A DNA stretch of 64,000 nt. Origin: Cladopsammia gracilis. Its lineage: Eukaryota > Cnidaria > Anthozoa > Scleractinia > Dendrophylliidae. The DNA lies in NCBI GenBank assembly GCA_022457155.1, contig JAJGOT010000318.1:324001-388000 (forward strand), in the 5' to 3' direction. Both the position numbers and the translations under genes were made by a program. Under the pieces are notes generated by a model. That model saw nothing but the letters and a program-made list of their open reading frames with translations, was not told where the DNA came from and ran no database searches. This document shows, piece by piece, positions 28,443-39,600 of this stretch (positions are counted from its first letter, which is position 1; each line of letters begins with the position of its first letter).

Positions 28443-29666
28443 ATACTGAACTGCCTCCTGCTGCTGGCTCATTATGTTTATCTGTGAGTCACTAATGGTG
28501 TAGATGTGACAATTCACATGTTCTTTCAATCTCAAGGTGAACGTCATCCTTGGTGTTAACGAGGCGTACGCCACTACCATGTAGGTTTGTGTCAGCCATT
28601 GATGGCAGATCAATAAGAAGACCGAACTTGTTGCCAGCGATGTACTTGGTTAGATTTATATTAGGTCTGCCCTGACTCCCTCCTTTATTTTTTGTTCCAA
28701 AGAATCTACTGATCTTATTCCACATGTCCTTACTGTCAATGCCATTGTTGTAAATCCTGTTGGGAGAGCCATTTATTGTGACGTGTACGTTGGTGATGTC
28801 TGGATTAAAGTAATTTTTCCCCTGCTGCCTGCTGTGTGAGGCTCAGCAAAGAGCAAGAGAATGGCCTTGAGTGATCTGCGCTGAGGGTTGACCCTAATAT
28901 TAAGCCTTGCGTCGGAGTCTTCGGCAAATAGAATCACCTTATCTCACATAACGTGGTCGTAGGTGAACTCCTTTCCGCTTGAATAAACGCTAGTTGCTTC
29001 ATCGGCAAGTGATTTGCTGTAGATGACCTCATACTCCAGCTAAATATTTGTCAGCTTGTAAACCAGGTTATTTGGGTCTGAGCCTTTGAGGACCTGAGAT
29101 GCGGGGGCAAGAGTTACTTCAAAGATAAGATCGTTGAACACAGCTCGGGGGTATAAAACATCATGGTCAATCAAGATCTGGTGGCCCAGGTGGATGGATT
29201 ACTTCCTTTTGGAAACCTCGTTCAGTTTATTTTCAGCATCCACACCACCAGCATCTGAGCAAATCTTACACAAATCCTCACTCTGAATGCCCACCAGTAG
29301 CATGTTATTGTGCTCATCCTCTAAGAGAAAAAGATCCCCAAATATTTTATAAATGTCATAGCCAACAGTATCCTGGAGAGTGGTGGCCGTAAATTTCACA
29401 ACAAGCTTGTCAACAAGCGCTCTAGAAACATTCTGGACAAGAAAGTTTTCTTTGTGGCCACCTGTAAGATCTATGTCAAAAAGTAGAGATAATGAGCCTG
29501 GTATGATTACCTCATGTTCTTTCAGCTTGAGCACACCGACATACAGAGTCTCGCCAGGTTTCGCCTCATTGCAGTCAAATTTGATGCGCTTTATGGTGCG
29601 CTCAGCTTTCATAGCTTGAAGAGTCTTTTTGTAATGCGTTGGACGTAGGTTTGCTTGCATAGCCAT
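28443..29666 (-). pseudogene. MCP: Second copy of Polinton major capsid protein
   Basis: Two ORF pieces (29199-29666 and 28492-28725) and the open stretches between them follow the capsid gene at 13935-17001 along its full length. They share GETLYVGVLKLKEHEVI, DTVGYDIYKIFGDLFLL, VNPQRRSLKAILLLF and a C-terminus ending EAVQY. Here the frame stops with TAG right after AVQY, so capsid and ATPase are separate, unlike the first copy. Several frameshifts and stops (for example a TAG in the middle region near 29040) make it dead. Homology ends at about 28443, and no ATPase follows. An ATAAATATACGTC motif precedes the start. Confidence 0.75.
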
Positions 29667-29690
29667 GACGTATATTTATGATTTTTAAAA
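29667..29690 (-). promoter_or_regulatory. TATATA-type motif of second capsid copy
   Basis: AATCATAAATATACGTC precedes the ATG at 29666, matching the motif of the first Polinton. Confidence 0.45.
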
Positions 29691-29704
29691 ATATTATATA
29701 CATC

Positions 29705-30166
29705 ATATATATATCTACCTGGATTTTTGAAAACGATATCGCTCCAAGTAAGCGTTTGTGAGCGTTTTTGGCCTTGTTTTTAATATAAAGGTATAAAATA
29801 TAATAGATTGTTGCTAGTCATTTTTTTCGCTCGCTATTGCTCCCTTTTCCTCTTCTCTCTCTTCTCTGTCATTTTCGGGCTGATCGGGCTCATAAAAACC
29901 CTTGTTTGGGCTAGTTGCAGTGAAATTGCGTAAATTTTCATTGAACACGTTTTGAAAAATTCAGGTATATATATATGTGTTTATGGAGGAAAGAAACAAA
30001 TAAACTACGCTTTCATCCCGACAAGCCTGTTTGCCAAGGGGAGTGGACTGTGAATCGCTGAACGACTGGGTAAAGTGACGCGATCCTAATTGCAGAATTT
30101 GTGTAAAAATGTCTCCCAAGAGCTTTCCACTATGAAACCACAAATGTGTTGTTTGTGTTTGTGTAA
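29705..30166. other. Insertion in the second copy's divergent promoter
   Basis: In the first Polinton the corresponding gap is 37 bp, whereas here it is about 600 bp. The extra sequence is flanked by TATATATATCTACC-like and (TA)n tracts and contains no recognisable gene. Confidence 0.45.
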
Positions 30167-30199
30167 GTGTGGTTGTCTCAGTGGCCTAGTGGTAAGGCA

Positions 30200-30200
<1 letters not shown>
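30167..30200 (+). repeat. tRNA box-A-like sequence
   Basis: TGGCCTAGTGGTAAGGCATC matches the D-arm and box A of tRNA-derived SINE heads, but the (TA)n run replaces the rest, so it is only a fragment. Confidence 0.35.

Positions 30201-30263
<63 letters not shown>
30201..30263. repeat. (TA)n microsatellite at a promoter
   Basis: About 31 uninterrupted TA dinucleotides end 4 bp before the ATG of the second coiled-coil gene. The TATATA promoter motif is a plausible seed for the expansion. Confidence 0.9.
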
Positions 30264-30266
<3 letters not shown>

Positions 30267-30715
30267 CATGGCTAACGGCAGCTTTGATAATTAGGATCCA
30301 TGGCTTGATAACCAGATTGACCGCGATGGTAATGACGACAATGATGAGAAGTTAACACAAAATGGCACTATCAACCAGGCACTTCTTCCACAACCTACCA
30401 AAACGGCGAAGCGCATGACATGCAAACACTGCCTTACGAACAGAGTTGGCTACCAGACACTTCTTAAGTAGAAGTCCCACTCCTTAGTGAGTTTACACAT
30501 GCGGATGACAAACCAGCACTTCTTAAAAGAGCCAAGGACTTTATCAAAAGAAAATTCCCAAAAGCAGACTTAAAAAAATTAGGTCCAATTGGTTTCAGCA
30601 AAAAAGTGGAAATGAAAGCAAAATCGTTTCCTTTGGAGCAAAGGGTGGTGAGACTGGCATTTTCAGGAATGATGGCTCGGGCTTTCTTTAAGCATTTACA
30701 GACAAGTTCAAAGGT

Positions 30716-31160
30716 AAATGGGGTTAGTTTCTATAGAAACTGTGGTGCTGCGTCGGTGGGGGTGAAGCACAAGAATTTGGTTTTATCGACTGAGTCAATA
30801 AGGTAAATTAGCCACCGTAAAAAGATTCGAGAAAGCTGACGTTTCGAGCGCTAGCTCTTCGTCGGAGCGAATCAAGGGATTGTGGGTAGTGTGTGGTTTT
30901 ATATAGTAGGAGGAGCTCCGCCATTGGTGGAAATTTTGTGACGTGAAAAACAAATGTAAATTAGTTGAATGAAAAGCGTTCGTTAATTCCGTGGGGTTTG
31001 AGAGTGCCGATTCGAAAGATGATTTTTTGTTCTAAGTTTTTACGGCTTTCTGTGTTGCCCTGGTGTAGGGAAACGCCACAGATTGTCATGTGTTGCTTAG
31101 AATGGTTAGCAAGATTGAAATGACGCGCGACTGGTTTGGATGCGTCTTTGTCATTTTTTT
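30716..31160 (+). mobile_element. Penelope-like element fragment
   Basis: The 445-bp insert is flanked by a perfect 13-bp duplication CAAGTTCAAAGGT (30703-30715 and 31161-31173) within the coiled-coil gene. It contains TTTATCGACTGAGTC and, at 30838-30866, a hammerhead-like core on the minus strand. The first 130 bp recur at 50517-50640. This is the terminal repeat region of a Penelope-like retroelement, 5'-truncated or solo. Confidence 0.7.
30838..30866 (-). ncRNA. Degenerate hammerhead-ribozyme-like motif
   Basis: On the minus strand CCGACGA, stem GAGC-TAGC-GCTC, GAAAC and GTC follow in the order of a hammerhead core, with GCT/AGC as a short stem I. The first box has C where U is normally invariant, so activity is doubtful. 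Confidence 0.45.
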
Positions 31161-31374
31161 CAAGTTCAAAGGTGCTCTTGGGCCAAGCATTGAAGAGATT
31201 GTCTCTGAGGACAATATGGAAATAAGGAATTTAAGCGAACAAGCTCAAGAGGCACAAAAACTATTCAAAACGACTGAACAAGCAGTTATAGACAAACAAA
31301 GAGCAAAAGAAAAAGTCAAAAAAGCTAGAGAAATACTCCCGCGAATTCAAGCAAGAAGAACTGCTCTTGAAGAA

Positions 31375-31551
31375 TGTGTTGATTCTGGGTTCAATAGACG
31401 ACGAACAACTGTTGAACTCAACTAAAACACTTTAATACGAAGCCGTAAAATAACATGGCTTACAACACGTGAGAACGTTCACGGAGCGTCTCTGAGCCTG
31501 CGCTCAAAATAGGTAAGCGGTTCAAGTTACTACTTCATGAATACTGTCACA
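31375..31551 (-). repeat. Gypsy 3' LTR
   Basis: 177 bp, differing from the other LTR at three positions, with TGTG...CACA ends. Confidence 0.95.
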
Positions 31552-31663
31552 TCTTCCCCCTTTTAAGAATAAAAAAATGAAATATTAAAAACGAGTGTCT
31601 CTTTCTGATAACTTATTAGAGTAACAAAAAAACAGTTTGAAAGTCAGTGAATGTTCTTTGAAC

Positions 31664-32020
31664 CTAGACACAGTCCTGAAATCTTTGAGGTGGGCGAATA
31701 CTTCTGCCAAATCTCGTAAGCATCACAGGTGATGTTAATGTCTTGTTCATGGGCGAAGATAACAAGGAACTAGCTTCTTTAGCGGGTGGAGAACTAAGGC
31801 GACTTTCCTCTGGGACTGTTGACTGAATCTCTTTGAATGGTGTTGATATTTCTGGTACAGGCTTTGGTGGTGGTTCTTTGGTCTTCACCAGGTGCCTTCT
31901 ATTTCTCCTGTAAAATCTTCCTTGTAAATCGACTTCATACGATCTAGGTGCGACTTGCTTGACTACCTTTCCTTTCTTCCACAGTTTCTGCTTGTCTGTA
32001 GGTAGGGGTTTCATACGCAC
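31664..32020 (-). pseudogene. pol: Gypsy integrase C-terminal domain
   Basis: The ORF covers the end of pol. A KGKVVKQVAPRSYEVDLQG segment is the GPY/F-like C-terminal module of Gypsy integrases. A proline- and serine-rich tail ending in RFGRSIRPPQRF before the stop follows. It is one base out of frame with the catalytic core at 32011-32820, so the two have been separated by a single indel near 32020. Confidence 0.8.
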
Positions 32021-32820
32021 GGTGCGTCGCCGGGTCGTAGGTCAGGTAACTCTCTAGTCCCTTTGTTGTAGTTGTGTTCTTGCTTTGCCTTTCTTTCTTT
32101 CAACTTGTCCTCTGTTCCTTCTACAATCTTGGGTTGAAGTAGTGCTCCAGCTGTTGGCAACCGTGTCTTTGTGCGTCTTCCAAGCAATCTTTGGACCGGC
32201 GATGTTCCAATGCTGGCAGATGGCGTGTTTCGCCAATCAAGAATGGCTAGGTATGGGTCTTGTCCACTTGCCTTTGCTTTGGTAAGTAGTCTCTTGGCCA
32301 ACTTCACTGCATTTTCTATCTTCCCATTTGACTGGGGATAATGGGGTGACGATGTCTGATGATCAAACTGCCAGGTCGAAGCAAACTCCTTGAACTCTTT
32401 TGACACAAATTGAGGTCCATTGTCACTATAGAGTGTATCCGGTATGCCATGGCGAGCGAATTGATTCTTGAGTGACTTGATAACAGAACTTGCATGGGTA
32501 TCTGGTAGCTGGTTTAGTTCAAAGTAATCTGACCAGTGGTCAACAACGATGAACCAATCTTTGTTGTCAAAATTGAAGAGGTCTTTTGCTACATGGGACC
32601 AGGGGCGTTTAGGTGGATCATGCGGTATGAGAGGCTCTTTCTGTTGGTTTGCCTGATACGTGTTACATGTGTCACATTTAGCAACACAGTCCTTGATTTC
32701 AGATGTCATGCCTGGCCAAAATAGGACATCTCTTGCCTTTTTTAAACAACCTTCTATACCAATGTGGATCGAGTGTACTTTCTTCACCATGTGTGACCTC
32801 AATGCTCCAGGTACGATCAC
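32011..32820 (-). pseudogene. pol: Gypsy integrase zinc-binding and catalytic core
   Basis: The HHCC zinc finger is seen as H...H in KVHSIHIGIEG and C..C in CVAKCDTC. The catalytic core follows, with DLFNFDNKDWFIVVDHWSDY, YSDNGPQF and the glutamate in NGKIENAVK. The core residues D, D and E are all present. Upstream, two frame changes between 32820 and 32950 separate it from RNase H. In the intact element this is the C-terminal part of a single Pol polyprotein. Confidence 0.88.
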
Positions 32821-32945
32821 CCGATTTCCTTTGAAGAGAATGCCACCATCTTGAATAGTCAGTACCTCTCTGAAGTGAAAGTAATTTCGGATTTCTGGTG
32901 GAACTTCTTCTTTCGTGTTTGGCCAACCAACCCGAATAACATGTT

Positions 32946-34805
32946 TCAGCTTCTGAAGGCTTTCATCGCTTTCAGTTTTCTCTCGAAGATTGGCAGAAAT
33001 TCAACCATGTTAATTTCTTCTATGGACTTGATTAAATATTCTTCTTGCTTTACGGCAAATACATCAGAATTCATCTTCTCTGAAGCTGTATCATCCGGTA
33101 AGTATGCTCGACTAAGTGTATCCGCAATGAACAGTTCCTTCCGTGGTTTGTACACTAGGGTCAGGTTGTACTTCTGCAACTGTAACAGCATCCTCTGAAG
33201 CCTCTTGGGAGCTAAAAGCAGAGGTTTCTTGAATATATTCTCCAAAGGCTTGTGATCAGTTTGTACAGTTACTTCTCTTCCATAAACATACTGATCAAAA
33301 CGTGTGCATCCGTGAACTATGTTGAGTAACTCTTTCTCGATTTGCGCGTAGTTGCGCTCGGTGCTTGTTAGTGCCCTTGAGCTGAAAGCTACAGGCTGAC
33401 CTTCTTGCATAATGGTGGCACCAAGTCCAGATTCAGAGGCATCACATTGCAGAGTTACTTCCTTAGCGTTATCGAAGTATCTGAGTACTGGCTCCTTTGT
33501 GATAAGCTGTTTCACTTGATTAAGTGCATTCTCATGTGTGTCATCCCAGTGCCATAACACATCTTTGTCTAACAGGCGTCTTAACGGTTCAGTGACATCA
33601 GAAAGGTTGGGCAGAAATTTCGCAAGATATGTGATCATTCCCAGCAGTCTTTGCAGGGACTGTTTCTCAGCAGGGGTGGGCATCTCCAAAATTGCTTTAA
33701 CTTTATTTGGATCAGGCTTTAAACCATCCGGGGTTAACAAATGACCAATGTACGGCACTTCTTGCTTTCTCAACTGTAACTTCTTTGGATTGAGCTTAAT
33801 GTTCTTTTCACGGCATCTCTCGAGGAGTGCGATTAGATTTCGGTCATGATCTTCAACTGCACTTTCATAAGTATCGCCCTCTCCTACACACAGGATGTCA
33901 TCTACGATGTCTTCAATACCACTGAGACCTTGAAGACTTTCATGGATTCGACGCTGATATTCCTCTGGGGCTGTTTTAATACCAAAAGGTAAGCGCAGCC
34001 AACGGTAACAACTGAAGGGCGTATTAAAGGTAGTGAGGAATGATGACTCTTTATCTAACTGGACTTGCCAGAACCCGTTCTTGGCATCCAAAACAGAAAA
34101 CACCTTTGCCTTGCTTAGCCTGGTCGCCACTTCTTCTATCGTCGGAAGCGGATAGTGGGGTCTTAGGAGCGCCTTGTTTAAATCTTGTGGGTCAGTACAA
34201 ATTCTTAACTTGTCCAGCTTATTGACTAGAACCAAACTGGACACCCAATTGGTAAGCTCTGTGACTGGAATAATAACTTCTTCTTTAACTAACTTATCCA
34301 GGTCTTCTTTCAAACGGTCTCTCAATGCTACTGGAACCTTTCTAGGCGGGTGAACAACTGGTTTCACAGTCTTGTCAAGTTCCATATGGTATAAACCATC
34401 CATGCACCCTAGGCCTTCAAACACATCACTGTAATTTTCTAAAATCCGCTCTCTGGTCAGAACACTTGGTGTGGTTTGTAACTTATCGTTCACTGAATTC
34501 ACATTTTCAGAGTCTAGTACGTTATTCACCATAACTTTGAGGAAGTTCAGTTCCTGACAAGTTTCAGCACCCAACAATGGTCTGACATCCTCATCAATAA
34601 TAAAGAAATCAACATCTTGGCTCACCTCACCTTTAGTACATCTGAGAGTGGACTTTCCCAATGGAGCCATTGTAGTTCCATTGTACATTTTGAGTGTTGC
34701 AGATGTTTTCTTCAAATACAGATCCCTGGGATTTCCCATGATGTTTGAAAATTCTTTGAGAGGTAACAAGTTACAAGTTGCTCCACAGTCTAACTGAAAT
34801 GTCAC
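32946..34805 (-). pseudogene. pol: Gypsy protease, reverse transcriptase and RNase H
   Basis: The 619-residue frame opens in the protease (LDCGATCNLLP, with Cys in place of the usual Ser/Thr beside the catalytic Asp). It continues through the reverse transcriptase (VFSVLDAKNGFWQVQLD, LPFGIKTAPEEYQ, IVDDILCVG with the V-D-D active site) and ends in RNase H (QCDASESGLGA, TDHKPLENIF). The apparent first codon is GTG, and the frame really enters from gag by a one-base shift near 34800. The C-terminus runs out of frame before integrase. Confidence 0.93.
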
Positions 34806-35742
34806 ATCTAGAGTTGTTTACCTTCACTGTTGCGAATAGCTGTTTTGGGCAGGTCTTTGCTTCCACAGCACTTACTTGGTGAGTAATGACATCAATAGTA
34901 TACTCTTCAAATGGACATTCATCTAGATCCTCAACATAGTGCAAATTCTGATCAACATGTGAATTCTCATGCGACTTCTTGCCTGTTGTGCACTTCAAAG
35001 CAAAATGGTTATTCCGACCACACTTCTTGCACTGCTGTCCATAAGCAGGGCATTTCATCCTATCTCGTACATGTTTCCTACCACAAAACTTGCAACTAAT
35101 CTGCTGCACACTTCCACTAGACGGTTTCTTCTCTTCAGGTTGCTTCCTGGGACAACTATCTTTCTTGTTTCCCACTGCATTGACTTCATGAAGATTTTGC
35201 ATTTGCTTCAATTGGCTTTGAGTTGCTTCTGCGGCCCGTGCAATTTCTAGAGCTTTATTCAGTGTCAAATCTGGGACTTTCAGTAATCGCTCTCTCACGT
35301 GGTTATCCGTCACTCCGAGCACGATGCGGTCACGGATCAATGAATCTCTTAAATCTTCAAATTCGCAGTTATCATCCATATTTCGTAGAACTGTGACATA
35401 TTTATCAATTGACTCGCTACTCTCCTGTCCTCGTGAGAAGAACAAATATCTTTCGTAGATAGTATTCTTCCGTGGCTCACAGAAATCCTCGAATTTCTCC
35501 AGAACTTTATCCATTTTGACTTTGTCTTCTTCACTATCCCACGTGAAGGCATTGTACACGTCCAACGCTTCATCCCCGATCACTGTTAGGAAGGTTGCGA
35601 CACGAATTCGATCTTCCTTTCTTGCTATTCCAATAGCTAACTCTTAGTTATTCCACTTCTGTTTGAATCGTTTCCAATTTTGCGACGAATTTCCTTGTAA
35701 CAGCTGCAAAGGATCTGGTGGATTGAACAAACATCCCGCCAT
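34771..35742 (-). pseudogene. gag: Gypsy gag with double zinc knuckle
   Basis: The start is at MAGCLFNPPDPL (35742), followed by a capsid-like helical region that is interrupted by TAA at 35644-35646. The nucleocapsid end carries two CCHC-type knuckles (CKFCGRKHVRDRMKC and CKKCGRNNHFALKC). The frame overlaps the protease frame by about 35 bp. A one-base shift joins them, which could be a programmed event or a mutation. Confidence 0.85.
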
Positions 35743-35842
35743 TTTGTACAACGTGGTTTCGAATTATGCGAACAGCAACGAACCTGATGTTCCAAGACGA
35801 GAATATTTCAAACACTTCTTAAACAACCACTTCTTGACACCA

Positions 35843-36019
35843 TGTGTTGATTCTGGGTTCAATAGACGACGAACAACTGTTGAACTCAACTAAAACACTT
35901 TAATACGAAGCCGTAAAATAACATGGCTTACAACACGTGAGAACGTACACGGAGCATCTCTGAGCCTGCGCTCAAAAGAGGTAAGCGGTTCAAGTTACTA
36001 CTTCATGAATACTGTCACA
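35843..36019 (-). repeat. Gypsy 5' LTR
   Basis: 177 bp, partner of 31375-31551. On its inner side TGGTGTCAAGAAGTGG is positioned as a tRNA primer-binding site. Confidence 0.95.
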
Positions 36020-36076
36020 AAGAAGACCATGGATCAGCTCTTGAAAATCAAGGAGAAATCGACAGACTAAAAATAC

Positions 36077-36221
36077 GGCTCTTACTTCGTGTAGAGGATA
36101 CAAATGACGTAAAACAAAAGGAAACAATGCTTCATCAAAATTCTTTTACCCAACAACAATGACCGAAAAACAATGTTTCCTATTGTTGTACGTCATTTGT
36201 GCGGTACACGAAGTAAGACCC
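36077..36221. mobile_element. 145-bp MITE with 8-bp target duplication
   Basis: Ends GGCTCTTACTTCGTGTA and its inverse TACACGAAGTAAGACCC surround a foldback interior (AAATGACGT/ACGTCATTT). AAAAATAC occurs on both sides (36069-36076 and 36222-36229), as for hAT-type elements. Removing it would restore the coiled-coil frame of the host gene copy. Confidence 0.85.
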
Positions 36222-36921
36222 AAAAATACTTGCAAACAACTTAAAAAGAGACATTGCAAATGAACAAACAAAAATAAAAAAATCTTCAAAAAATAGCAAA
36301 AAAGAACAAAAAGAACAAGCAAAGGTACATGAACTCAGAACAGCACTTTCTGCCAAAGAAAGAGAAAGAAATGCTGACGAAGCAAGACTGAACAGCGGAA
36401 AATCGCTTGATGAACTAAAACAACAAAAAGAAGAGCTCGAACACAAGAATGTGGAAGACAGGTGCGTGATAGAGGATGAGAATACTTCTCCCTCTGACAG
36501 AGAAGCTGCCGAAGCCGTAGTAACAGAGTGTAAAGAAGAGCTGGCAAGGCTTGACACACAGATTCAAGAAAGGGAACAATCCCAGTCTCTTGGAAAAAGG
36601 TCAAAGAGGTTTTCAAGAAATATGGTTGGACCCTGCAAGCCGTTGTTATAGCTGCAGGTTTAGTCATAAGCGCTGTGACTCTGCAACTGTGGCTTGCTGC
36701 AATGAATGGCTTAATGTCGGGGACTAAGGCTGTGGGGAATGGGATTAAAGAAATTGGCAAAAAAGTGGCCTCCATTCTGCCTGGCCTCATAGGCTCAATG
36801 GTGAGCTTTTGTTTTCAAAGCGGCTGGGCAGGTAATCTCCTTTCTTGGTAAGCACGCTTGGCTGCTAATTCTTGCCGTGGTGGCCTTCTTGGTTGAAAAG
36901 ACTATCAAGCGCAATCGCTAA

Positions 36922-37335
36922 TGCATTCAGACAACCAAACCTGCCAAAGCAACCGCTCTGACAGCAACTATTGCCTTATTTGCATGATGTGGCTCAACTT
37001 CAGAGTCTGCGTAGGAGCCGGTGCTTCTGTCTGCACAGGTGCAGTCTGCGGAGGAGTTGATGTGTCATTACCCTTAGTTTTCTTAGTATTTTTTTTCGCC
37101 CAAACCCTGTGCCTGCATTGCCAGTTTGTGAATAGGGTTTGATGGGTGGCTGTTTGGCACGTTAATCTTAATAGTCCCGCCGTCCATTCGACTCAGCCCA
37201 GCCTTTTTTGTGCCCAGTTTTATGTCTTTGTTTACACCCAGTTTTATCCCTTGTGTTGCCAGTTTTATCCCTTGTCAATAGCAAGCTGATAGCGACCAAC
37301 ACTCTTTGATAGATCTGTCAGCCGCTGATGACTTC
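36922..37335 (-). pseudogene. Second copy of Polinton late-protein tail, degraded
   Basis: The minus strand matches the order of the gene at 18418-20272. A membrane anchor comes just after the convergent coiled-coil stop, then a P/T-rich linker, a segment matching NPPNSHPSDPIHK, and at 37275-37335 a piece matching the SVQHYQQAIQA region. Numerous indels are present and no frame is open. Homology ends near 37335. Confidence 0.55.
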
Positions 37336-37343
37336 CGCATACA

Positions 37344-37476
37344 AAAATTCTCCAATGTACAGAAAGAATTGGAGAACGAAGCTGATCACTACCGCCGAGT
37401 AGCAAAAAAAAAATACGAAATGGCTTTTACCACTGTCCATGGCTCAGCTATTGGCCTGGGCTCTTTAACTGCTTAG
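37344..37476 (+). pseudogene. Short helical protein fragment
   Basis: A plus-strand frame reads KFSNVQKELENEADHYRRVA and then GSAIGLGSLTA before TAG. This is a charged helix followed by a small hydrophobic segment, as in the C-terminal parts of some repeated cnidarian proteins. No family is named. Confidence 0.3.
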
Positions 37477-39109
37477 TTGGTTTAAGGAGCAGTAAAGAGC
37501 GGTAGATGTAGAAAGCTCTTTCTACAATTTTGCTTGTGTCAATCTGGTTTCCGATCAACCCTTTGATTTTTCCCTCTAGTTGGTATTTATAAGATACTGA
37601 CATTTTTTCGGTTTGTTTTTTGAGCAAGTTCTGGGATAATACTTTTTGAACATGCAGTTGATGCATGCCTCGGCCTTGACTGTAAGCTTGTGATATGAGC
37701 AGATCTTGTGTCCAACACTCTTGAATATGCATGTATGCATGGCTGGATATTGCTGCCTGCCAACTTAAAGTCTGCACAGGAATCACACTTCGAAAGGCAG
37801 TTGTTCATATTTATTTGTAGACTATTTTTTCTTCAATTGAACAAATACAACTATGTATCAGAAATGGATCAGAGTTCTTATTGTTAACTACCTGCGCCAC
37901 AAACCAATGCCTAACCCTCGTGACGCTTTAAAAAGATTAGAAGAGCTATTGTAGAAATACTGACAGAAAAGCTCTTACTAATCAAATATGAGTATCGTCC
38001 ACTTACCGGAATCCCCTAAAAAAATGATAAAAAAGATCTAGGTATTGGTCTGGCATTAGACTACTTAGGTGGTGATGGGCATAAAAACGGAAAGTACTAT
38101 GACATAAAAACTTCAATCTACAACTTACTGTGCACGACTTAAACGTTTCTGTTTTCAGAAAATCCGCCCAGACCACAACATAGATTACTAAATCGTATGT
38201 TGCTATGACTTATGGTATGGTGAGCTTGGTCGTTCTTATATCTTCAAAGTTCCATCTCTCATAATGAACGACCTTTTCTGCCGATACAGCTGCCATGTGG
38301 CGGGTAATTTAAAAACTCTGGGTGCAATTGCTATGAACAGTCAAATATGTAAAAACCGAGAGTTCAACATTTCCGCAAATCCATATGCACGTAAGACTAC
38401 AATCTTCAGAAATCTTCAGGATGTTTCGCATGCTCTTCCAGCGAGAAGGCTGACAGAAAATCACTGTCGTCACCAGACGCATGGTCATAACTGCAACCTC
38501 AGTTGAGTTGAGTGTAGTTTTATACTCAAAGCTTCCTAATTTTTTTGCGCATTTCAGAAAGGTTCTGATGAAAGATTCCTACCTTTTCTTGAAGGTATTT
38601 CAAAAAATCTGGGTCTTTTGTGACCTGAATTTCTTTACGATCAAGAAGCTTCCAAAGTATTCTGATGGGCATACTTCATCTACATGCTCCGAATTTGCTC
38701 TCCTAAATGCTTGTTGCATAGAATTCAGCCGACGCTTCTCATCCTGTAAATCACATTCCGAAAACCCCATCCTGACTTTGCCGTACGAGCACCAGGTGTC
38801 CTTCTCAAAAATACTAAGCATTGTCTTCTTGAATTTTGTTTTGCAACAGAAGAAAGGTCAGTGAGCCTGCTTTGTCTAGGGTTTTTGTCCTGCTAAAGAG
38901 GTAACAGACTCCCCACGCCAGTGGTTTGCTTGTTTCTGTGGCGTAAATCTTTCCTCCATTGAAGAGCGAGTTGTGGTGATTATTTGGCGTCACTAATTGC
39001 TTTAGGGAGCACATTCTGAAGTAGGCGTCTACAAATATTCCCTTGCTTGCTCTTCTCCCACTAAATGCAAGGCCCATTTGTAGTTGTTTTGCGTAGTAGT
39101 AAGGGATAC

Positions 39110-39365
39110 TACATCTTAGTAAAGAAGTATTTTTCGTTTGTCTCACTTCCGATGTGGATCGCGACGTTTCGACTGCATACTGCTAGTCTTCTTCAGGCGA
39201 TGGGGTCGACTGGTTACGCGTCACCTTATGAAGCACGATGTTCTGCTGTGATTGGTTGGTTTTCAACAGCTGTGACTGGCGCATTTTGATCCTCGTTGTT
39301 TCGGCGAATTGGTCCCTCGGCGGTCCGTAGTCGTACGGCTCTCCTGTTGTTGTGTTTCTTGATCA

Positions 39366-39402
<37 letters not shown>

Positions 39403-39600
39403 CCTGTTGATGTTGTTAGGGTTAAGTCTTATGTGGATCGCCTCTTTGACCCTGCGTGTGTACCAATGAGGATCACGATCAATAAACTTTACTTCATTCC
39501 AAAGCGGGTGGTGTCCGGTGTTGTTGGCGTGCTCTGAAACGGACACTTGAACTCCAACAGCTTTATGGTGTTTTTATCTATGAAATAGCCGTCTGGACTG
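39110..39600 (-). mobile_element. Penelope-like element, GIY-YIG C-terminal part and ribozyme
   Basis: The ORF at 39226-39546 has VSEHANNTGHHPLWNEVKFI, then WYTRRVKEAIHIRL and the segment GIEIPEAWMP. This is the C-terminal half of the GIY-YIG endonuclease domain that ends Penelope-like retroelement polyproteins. A hammerhead core lies downstream on the same strand. Reverse transcriptase sequence is absent, so the copy is 5'-truncated. Confidence 0.8.
39158..39201 (-). ncRNA. Hammerhead ribozyme core in Penelope-like element
   Basis: On the minus strand ATCGC (stem I), CTGAAGA, a stem-loop GACT...AGTC, GAAAC, GTC and GCGAT (stem I partner) follow in exact hammerhead order. GAAACGTC with a minimal stem III is the form reported for Penelope-like elements. 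All core boxes are intact. Confidence 0.65.

Larger units (their letters stand above)
31375..36019 (-). mobile_element. Ty3/Gypsy LTR retrotransposon, 4.6 kb
   Basis: The element has two 177-bp LTRs with TG...CA ends that differ at three positions, and a 5-bp duplication AAGAA (31370-31374 and 36020-36024). Coding is on the minus strand in the order gag, protease, reverse transcriptase, RNase H, integrase. A primer-binding-like TGGTGTCAAGAAGTGG abuts the 5' LTR, and a purine tract (AAAAGGGGGAAGA) abuts the 3' LTR. Stops and frameshifts in gag and pol make it non-autonomous. The near-identical LTRs indicate a young insertion. Confidence 0.95.
30267..36921 (+). pseudogene. Second copy of Polinton coiled-coil gene, multiply interrupted
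   Basis: Coding pieces lie at 30267-30715, 31161-31374, 36025-36076 and 36222-36921. They match the gene at 17039-18417: MANGSFDN start, LKKLGPIGFSKK, GGETGIF, the coiled coil with VIEDENTSPSDRE, the hydrophobic C-terminal segments and a final KRNR before TAA at 36919. A TAG early in the frame, several frameshifts, a Penelope-like fragment, a Gypsy element and a MITE disrupt it. The frame switch at GCAAAAT (about 30623-30640) is the same as in the first copy. Confidence 0.75.

Noticed and set aside
34771..34805. Programmed gag-pol frameshift of the Gypsy element as a novel feature
   Set aside because: The element carries other frameshifts in pol and a stop in gag, so this one-base change is as likely to be decay.
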